From the NCBI GenBank assembly GCA_015501585.1, contig JADNRY010000037.1, forward strand, positions 248,001-312,000: a stretch of DNA of 64,000 nt. Reading direction: 5' to 3'. The stretch is from Rhodocollybia butyracea (taxonomy: Eukaryota > Basidiomycota > Agaricomycetes > Agaricales > Omphalotaceae). This document shows positions 56,645 through 64,000 of this stretch, one piece after another (position 1 is the first letter of the stretch; every line of letters begins with the position of its first letter). Made by a program: the position numbers and the translations under genes. The notes below the pieces were generated by a model. It saw nothing but the letters and a program-made list of their open reading frames with translations, was not told where the DNA came from and did no database searches.

Positions 56645-57414
56645 GATGAAGCCTAGAGGAGTACGACCCAAGATGAAGAAGATGATTCTGACGGGATTTG
56701 TAGCTTGCAGTGCGTGTAATCGCGTTGATTTCGTCGCAGATCACTGATCACTCTTCTTTGACTCCAGTGTCATTGCTAGGTCTATCATCTGCAGCACCCG
56801 TATCACGCTCTTCACGATCTGCAGAAACTACTCCTACTTCTCTTCCAGCTTCAGCCTCAGCTTCGCCGAGCCCTAACTCCAGCTCCACCGCGTCGTCTAA
56901 CAGTTCTCCTTGTTCGCGCCGGGCCGGTTCCACCGAACATCAAGGTACTTCCAGTGCGAATTCGAACTCCGGAACGCCTCCAGTGCCTCCTCCGCGTCCC
57001 TCTTCATTCAGCCTCGGCTTAGGCCAGATCGATTATGCCGCGGCTGGTATTGCTCGACGCGTTTCGAGAATATTCCACAGACGCATGAGCGCGCAGAGTA
57101 CGCAGACTGCCCAGATGCAGATGCATTTGGAGGAGGAATCAGAGGTCGCGGAGAAGGACAAGGGGCTGCCCTTGGTTCCTGTTATCGAGTCCGAGTTGCC
57201 TACTTCAGATTTTGATTCTGGGGACGGGGATGAAAGAGAGGTTTTGTTGGTGCGCGATGGGGAGCCCGACGTTCCGACGGTGGCGCTGGTCGAAGATAAG
57301 GACGTGGGTGCTCAGGGGAGCCGAGATCAAGACGAGGCCGAGATTCAGGAAACTACTGGAACTGGAGCCTTAGTTTCGCCTGATATCAGGGCATGCCGCT
57401 GGGGGTGTTTCTGA
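56645..57414 (+). CDS. serine-rich hypothetical protein
   Basis: Two exons. The first is MKPRGVRPKMKKMILTGFVA, basic with no clear signal peptide. After a 59-nt intron the frame reads SLLGLSSAAPVSRSSRSAET, then a Ser/Pro/Ala-rich region and FSLGLGQIDYAAAGIARRVS and RIFHRRMS. The C-terminal half is acidic (DSGDGDEREVLLVRDGEPDV) and ends DIRACRWGCF. I recognise no domain. Low complexity suggests a disordered protein; the basic central helix could be an interaction site. Confidence 0.5.
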
Positions 57415-57986
57415 TATGTTTGTGTTTCGTTCCGAATTGTTATTCGGTGCTGATGTTTCCCGATCTCGAGATATCAGTGTTTTGACACTAGTCGCCACCG
57501 AATATCGCATTTATGGATCTTTGTTCCTTTCACGAATATCACGGTTGACTCGTAGTGAGTCTTGAATGACACGAATCTTTCACGACTGTCTGCTCTGGGA
57601 GCAGCGTGCTATGATTTTACTCGTTTCTTTCTCTATTACAATGCATTTCTTACAACACATCTCCTTGTTAGCACCTCCCATCGACATCGTCCATCGCATC
57701 CTTCATTTACATCCTTTTTAGTTTCTAACACGTTTGAACTTTAGCTCAACGTTCCTTACTTTTACATACATTACCCTATCATCATTGAATAGTTGTTGCT
57801 TGACGTATCAGGTTCGCGCATGTACATTGCAAATGAGATAATGATTAAACATAGCAAACAGATGCGAGAGTTGGAGAAAGATGTTACAGAACGCAAGATA
57901 GAAAAGTGCACTGTTGCAGAACAAATAAACCAGTCCATGTTTCATTGCTCCACTGTCTGAAGACAGGAGATTTCATCATCATCTCG
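57415..57986. other. convergent intergenic region
   Basis: 572 bases between converging genes. Both 3' untranslated regions. No gene recognised. Confidence 0.4.
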
Positions 57987-59041
57987 TTAGTTACCACCAA
58001 CCAAGGGGGCGCGCTCAGGGTCCTCGAGACGGATGCCATGTCCCGTGGTGCGAACAACGATACCATAAGCACCCTTCACTACCCAAACGAGGGAAAGCAC
58101 GGCGAAACCAAGAGCAGACCAGTGGATGAACGCCGAAGAGCGTTGTTCGGCAAAGATGGCAAAGAGAGCGAAGCAAATCGCAATAGATGCGGGCAAATCA
58201 CCCTCGGCGGTCGAGAACGCGTAGGTCGCAGAGGTGGCTTCGAAGAAGAATCTGGGGTGGTGTTAGTGTTAAGTATTGTTGTATGTAAACGGATAAAGGT
58301 GAGTACGTACAGAGCAAGGAATACCAAAACCTTGGTCCAGACTCCAGCCTTTGTAGTATCTTTCGAGATCGGTCAGACTTTTGATCACTTACTAATGAGG
58401 GCCACTTACGAGCGTTGACTCCGAAAGCCTCGAAAGCTGTGAGGACAACAAGAATGGTGGTCCATCCGTGATACAGCGAGAATGGTAGATGAACAAAGAG
58501 TTCATCTGCAGTAGACTGAGAAGCATGGTGCTTCTTAACCTGGTAGTAGATATGGGTTACTGCGGAGGAAACGAAGAGGGCAAAAACGAAAGCGGCGATG
58601 TAGCTCTGGTGGGCCCATAAGTTGACGTAGATAGCGTTGAGAACACCAAGAAGAGGGAAACGCCAAGAGATTCCGTCAATGATGACTGCCTTGCCCTGGG
58701 GGAAGAATTGGTAGATAATTGTGCCCAAGAGAAGGAGGTGAATGACCGTCCTGTGGATGCGAAATAGTTAGAATTCGCTCCGCAGCGCGCAAGGGGCAAC
58801 CAGCGCATCAAAGGAGTAGATACTGACCAGATCACGAAAGCCCAAGGAGCCGGTGTAATGTATGTTGGTTTGGCAGCGAAGTAGATATCCGAGGGAGCAG
58901 CTATGGTGTAGACATTGGACCCTAGGAACAGAATGTAGACAATGATGTTGACAATCTAGAGTAGATCATTGGCAAAGAGGAATATAAGAACAGAGAAATA
59001 CTTACTTTAAGCAAAAGCCCATCGGTCCAAGAGTTTGCCAT
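57987..59041 (-). CDS. conserved fungal multi-span membrane protein
   Basis: The start at 59041 gives [20 protein letters not shown], then [107 protein letters not shown] and [20 protein letters not shown], with a short tail ending [10 protein letters not shown]. About eight spans. The repeated Pro-Trp/Trp-Trp pattern resembles TspO-like folds, but I do not recognise a named family with certainty; it is well conserved in mushrooms. About five introns. Confidence 0.65.
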
Positions 59042-60028
59042 GGTTGAAGGTGATGGGGGTATAAGTGAAGGGAGAAGTCTTGAGGCGAGACAGGCCTTTT
59101 GTACTGTGCGGAATGATTAAATGACCGTGCACTGCAAGTGCCTGATCTCATCATGTCATAATTGCATCATCTTATCATGAGTTTCTAGATTACTACTAGT
59201 TCTTCTACTAGTAAATATCTACTGCACATGGTCAAGTTGCTACAATGTTCAGCCTTCACTAATTGTCAAGGCCGTCAACATTGAGGGACTACAGCCTCAG
59301 CTTACACCCCACTAACTTGTATTCATGGGAGCAAACAGGTTCCGCTAGTTCAGTCTAGGTATAGTCAGCTGCTTTAAGACGGAGACAGATGTATGGATCT
59401 TTTCCGGTCCCGTGGATCTTGAATTTTTGCCTTTGAATTCTTCTACACCTTCGCTGCACAGAACCCAGAGTCGTGTTTCCAAGTTGCACATGCCCCTTTG
59501 ACCAGAGAACAACAAGGAATGACTCCAACTATTCATATGTTAAGGCTATCAATCACGGCTTCAAACCATCGGTGGAAGTTAACGACCTGGAAAAAAAAGA
59601 AACTTTCTTTTCTGGAGGAAGAAGCTTCGATAGTGACTCGGGATGACAGCCCTTTTGTAGCAAAGATCGTTCATAGTCGTTTATTATGTTCTAGCAGTCT
59701 GTATAAGCGGTCGGCAGAGCAATCAAACTGTTACAGGAGTAGTGTCTCGCAAGCAGAACTCACGAGTATCAGAGTAAACAGTGGTCTAGTTTAGTCAACA
59801 TCGATTGTGGAGGTATATGAGACAGTGAGAGCACTTGAGGATAAACGAAGATGAATGGTCTGGTTGAAGAATATTAAATTTAATGTCTGAGTCGCGAGAT
59901 ACACGCGCCTAGCACGTGCTTCCGCCGATCACGTGTCATCATAAATTACCGTGCCTCGTTGATTCCTTCCTCTTTCAACAACCACCACTTACTCGACTCT
60001 TTTTTTTTTTTCAACTTCAAGCAACAAA
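59042..60028. promoter_or_regulatory. promoter region between membrane-protein gene and histone H4
   Basis: 987 bases between divergent genes. Two CACGTG sites (59913-59918 and 59930-59935, 17 bp apart) lie about 95-115 bp before the H4 start. A T-run (about 60000-60011) and a CT-rich tract directly precede the ATG. I see no gene; the frame 59498-59794 has no domain. Confidence 0.45.
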
Positions 60029-60535
<507 letters not shown>

Positions 60536-60988
60536 TCACAGTCAGTATGGAATCCCGTCAGTCATATGCTGTCTTGCTATTGCGGACCCTGCTCATCTCG
60601 CTCTAGATGTTACTCGTTATCATTATTCGTTTGCTTTGTACCACCATGTAAAACTGTAAATCTGATTTGATATGGCCTCATGAACGTAACTGTGTGAAGT
60701 GAGGCGCTTGTTAAGTTCTCCGAACTTTGTTGAAGAGATAAAGTTTGAGTTGCTTTGTCAACATGCTGAAATGAATTGTTTGCGAGATCATGACAGGAGA
60801 AGTATCGTCAAGAAGAACACCTTCCTTTTCTGGAACAAGGCGTTCAATGTCGATTCTTCCGTTCTACAGGAACGAGGCACGTAGTTCTCGTATAAAACAT
60901 TCCCCCAAGCTCAATGTGCACTGTACCTCATCACCCTTTGGTGGTTCAAGCTTTCATCAATATTTTTCGGGTTGTCGATTGATACGAC
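60536..60988. other. intergenic region
   Basis: 453 bases. H4 3' untranslated region and the promoter of the esterase gene. Nothing else recognised. Confidence 0.4.
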
Positions 60989-62972
60989 ATGGTTGCCTTT
61001 TCTTTTCTCTTCGTGGCTCTATCTCTGGTTTCTTTCTCTTTCGGTGCACCAACAGTCAGTGACGCTACCACTTTACAAACGTCCTCTGGAAACCCCCTGT
61101 CAGTCCTATGCGGTTTGCCGCTAATTGGCCAGCTCCTGGGCAAACTCTGTCCTCCTAAACAAAGCTTGAAAAGTAGCCTGACCGTGAAAACAGCCATTGG
61201 CACTGCTCAGGGTGTCGCAGACTCTGGTATCAATCGTTTCGCCGTACGATACGCTTCGGCTGAAAGGTGGGCAGAATCAAATGTCGCTACAACCTGGTCC
61301 CTCCCGTAGGTTCTGTTTCGTGATTCCCCGCTCAAACACTAACTCGGATAATTTCAATGTCCAGAAACAATGGTACCAATCCTTCTGCCTTACCACTGGT
61401 TTGCCCTCAGCAAAATATTGATGACTCGGCATTTTCGGAGGACTGTCTTTCCATGTTGCTTTACGTTCCTCAGTCGTTCACTCCTTCAAGCTCAAACCCC
61501 GTGTTTGTATGGTAAGTTATGCAACCTCCTCGGATGCTTAATTTCGCTCAAGTTGACTTAGGGTACATGGCGGATCCTTTGTAGCAGGCTCTGCTACCGA
61601 CACTGGTCTGGATGGTTCAAACCTTGCAGTCGCCACCCAGTCGATTGTTGTAGTCCCTCAGTACAGATTGGGAGCTGTGAGTCTTTCAACAATTTTACTT
61701 CTTATACCTTTTACTGACTTTTGGGGTCGATGACAGCTCGGTATGCTATCTCCCAACGGCTCAACGAATCTTGGCCTCAAAGATGTCATTAATGCATTGA
61801 CATTTATCAACAAGAACATCGCAGCTTTCGGAGGTGACACTTCTCGGGTGACGATCGCTGGTCAGAGTAGTGGGGCGACTATGATTCGCTCCCTTCTGGC
61901 CGTGCCATCCGCCTCACATCTTTTCCAGTCTGCCATTTTGCAGTCTGACCCGATGGTACATTCTCTTTTCCGATCCTTCTGTCAAATATCTTTGCTGACG
62001 CATGTCTCGCAGGATTATGGTTTTCTTAGCGTCACGACTCAGCAAACCCTGCAAAGCGCGTATAATGGACTCATCAACTGTGCAGCCTCGGATTATTCCT
62101 GTCAGACTGCACTGTCTGTTGACACCATCCTAAACGCTCAGGTTGCTCTCTTGAACGAGTCTCTCAGCCTTGATGCCTCTGTTGGCACTGGGGAACCTCT
62201 TCGAACAGTAAACGATGGCACGTTGATTACCTCCCCGCTAGACTCTACTGCACCCTTCCCCTCCGTTAATAAACCCATCCTCGTCTCTACCGTATTGAAC
62301 GAAGCGGCTCTCACCATTTACGGAGAATTCACATCGCCAATCCCTCAGGACGAGTTTCTTCCTATCTGCCAAGTCAATCTAGATAACGCTCGTGCTGCTA
62401 CAGTTGACAATTCGTCATTTTATGCTCCCCCTGCTGCAGCAAAAGACTCAGGAGATAGCTCGGGAGATGCACGAGTGCAACTGCAAACACTAGGCACGGA
62501 TTATATATGGAGATGCTCATCCTGGACATTCGCACGCAACTGGAAAACCAACGGAGGCTCGGTGTATGTTGGCATGTATAGCGTTGGTGCTACCTACCCC
62601 GGAAACGAAGCAGTCCCTTTCTGTACTAAACCTGGCTCCGTATGCCATCAAGATGACATTGAGATTGTGGTACGTGGATTCTGCTCTTTATACATTGTAA
62701 AAACGAATGTCTGACGTCCTTTGCAGTTTGGAACCGTGCCTCATCCCACTTCTGCTCAATCAGCTCTTATCAACGAGATGCAGGCCCGTTACAAGGAGTT
62801 CATGCTTACTGGAAGCCCTAATGTTCCTGCATATCCTCCTTGGTACGAAGCGACTTCCTCCAATGTGAACGCGCTCAACCTTGGTGGCAGTGGTGAAGTT
62901 GCGGTAGGTTCATGTGAACCATCCTTCTGGGGGGAATCTGTCCCCTACGATTATCAAATTTTCAACATTTAG
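60989..62972 (+). CDS. secreted type-B carboxylesterase/lipase
   Basis: An alpha/beta-hydrolase of the carboxylesterase family. A signal peptide (MVAFSFLFVALSLVSFSFGA) starts at 60989. Exon joins restore NGTNPSALPLVCPQQNIDDS, AFSEDCLSMLLYVP, then VWVHGGSFVAGSA with the oxyanion HGG, VVPQYRLGALGML, and RVTIAGQSSGATM with the catalytic Ser. The catalytic His lies in SVCHQDDIEIVFG, after an intron-spliced join. The end reads WGESVPYDYQIFNI. Cysteines CPQQ..EDC suggest the usual disulphide. It would hydrolyse esters of fatty or aromatic acids outside the cell. About five introns, complete. Confidence 0.9.
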
Positions 62973-63517
62973 AACCAGACATCAGTTAACGAATCTGTTT
63001 AGCTTATTTGAACCGCCATAATGAATGTAATACTGTATCCTTCGTTCTTTACACTGTGTAGCATAACCAGATTTGTATCATATAATACACTGCTTTACAT
63101 ACGATGCCTACTTTGAGAGGAATGCCACAAGGTCCGTGATTGCTTTGCTTGTCTTAACTGTGAGGTCGGAAAGGCCGGAAGCAGAGACAGGTATGTGCTT
63201 TGGGGCCACCGATCTAGTACTTCTGGCAAGAGAAACTCTGTTTCGCATTTCTCCATAACCAGTATCAATCGAAAGGAGGAACGCATTGGCAGTCCAGTTA
63301 ATCGGGGTTTTGGAGTAGTCTTAGTCCTTCTAGGACAGAGATGAATATCAACTCGTAAACTCGTAAACAGAATAAAGTTTGTAAAGTTCTATGGAGTTAT
63401 CTGTTCTACGGAGTTATCGACACTATAACACGAGAGAAACAAGAATTAGTGTTATATAAGTAGGGTATAGAGTATTACTACAGAAGTTCATGGTATCAAC
63501 CAAATGTGGGATTGCTG
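62973..63517. other. convergent intergenic region
   Basis: 545 bases between converging genes. It includes a local tandem ACTCGTAA repeat (63350-63366) and two CTACGGAGTTATC/CTATGGAGTTATC copies at about 63390-63420. No gene. Confidence 0.4.
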
Positions 63518-64000
63518 TTACTGCTCATCGTCATCACCTGTCTCGCTCTGTTCACGTACATTATGTTCACTGGTCATTGCTGTCGCAGATGGTGGTTCAA
63601 TATGAACCTCTGGGATACTGGTACTAGCAGTTGGCGGCTCCATCTTCGCCGTGACAGCACTCTTCTTGATTGGCCCGCTCTTAAATTTGCCTTTGGGACC
63701 TGGACGAGGCCGACCAGGTACTCCACTGACTGCCTTACCCTCCGTACTGACAACAGCCCCGGTTTGAGCGGAAGACATTATTTTTCGGCGTTTATGATCT
63801 AGTAGTTTGGCTTCAATAGCGGCCGGAGCAACAACTTCTGGTGCAGGAGGGATAGCAGTATTCGGTAATGGTCCGTTGCCTGTGTCAGTTGGCCCAGTGG
63901 ATGTTTCGAGAGCGTCTTTTTCAGAAAGAGGATCCCGTTTGATGGGCGGAGCACTGAGCGAGCGGAAAAAGTGAAGATTCCGGACGTTGGCCAGAGGTCC
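63518..64000 (-). CDS. partial hypothetical protein (5' end outside window)
   Basis: The frame is open from the window edge to a stop at 63518. It reads PLANVRNLHFFRSLSAPPIK, then a Pro/Ala stretch, AAIEAKLLDHKRRKIMSS, and GVPGRPRPGPKGKFKSGPIK, an AT-hook-like basic segment, ending in an acidic tail (EQSETGDDDEQ). It may be a chromatin-associated protein, but no domain is recognised. The start lies beyond 64000. Confidence 0.45.
   Translation of the reverse strand, partial: GPLANVRNLHFFRSLSAPPIKRDPLSEKDALETSTGPTDTGNGPLPNTAIPPAPEVVAPAAIEAKLLDHKRRKIMSSAQTGAVVSTEGKAVSGVPGRPRPGPKGKFKSGPIKKSAVTAKMEPPTASTSIPEVHIEPPSATAMTSEHNVREQSETGDDDEQ

Overview
The window is nuclear DNA from a filamentous basidiomycete, most likely an Agaricomycete. 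Almost every gene is cut by several short introns (about 45-65 nt, GT-AG with a few GC-AG). Genes are compact and close together. The protein families point the same way: an atypical fungal G-alpha, BTB/POZ proteins of the mushroom type, Zn2Cys6 regulators, multi-membrane-span receptors and a tyrosine-recombinase retrotransposon. I cannot name the species.

Layout. 0.3-3.6 kb (minus): a possible XLF-like end-joining gene and an atypical G-alpha gene. 3.6-7.9 kb: gene-poor, with a decayed tandem duplication. 7.9-12.4 kb (minus): a membrane-anchored LEA-like protein, a fumarate reductase fused to cytochrome b5, and nicotinamide riboside kinase. 12.6-14.6 kb (plus): an M19 dipeptidase. 16.0-19.9 kb: UCH37-type deubiquitinase (minus), Mediator MED31 and an SLC35-type transporter (both plus). 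20.4-21.8 kb: a truncated Zn2Cys6 regulator. 22.8-26.6 kb: two multi-span receptor-like genes. 26.6-27.7 kb: DUF218 protein. 28.7-30.2 kb: aquaporin. 30.7-33.8 kb: a divergent pair, a CECR5-type HAD protein and an Mtf2-like mitochondrial RNA protein. 34.0-44.8 kb (all minus): WW-MyTH4-RhoGAP, NAD(P)-binding dehydrogenase, Vts1, O-fucosyltransferase-like protein, cytochrome P450. 45.0-52.0 kb: a BTB gene split by a 5.65-kb retrotransposon. 52.2-64.0 kb: a DMAC1-like small protein, enoyl-CoA hydratase, two tandem YCII proteins, a second BTB protein, a serine-rich unknown, a fungal membrane protein, histone H4, a type-B carboxylesterase and a partial basic protein.

The standout is the mobile element at 45223-50873. 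It has split direct repeats in the order A1 - ORFs - B1 - A2 - B2, and codes for Gag-like, RT/RNase H and tyrosine recombinase proteins. This is the architecture of Ngaro/PAT-type (DIRS-order) retrotransposons. Both repeat pairs are identical as read and each carries a perfect inverted repeat. The element interrupts the last part of a BTB gene without a target-site duplication, and its right-end repeat supplies the stop codon of the truncated host ORF.

Other points: three genes (MED31, SLC35-like, aquaporin) need a GC-AG intron with the same GCAAGT donor. The HAD gene encodes its active-site motif across two consecutive micro-exons of 14 and 15 nt. The G-alpha has Ala where the catalytic Gln of switch II is normally found. 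All splice sites are read by eye; exact starts and exon borders are therefore models.
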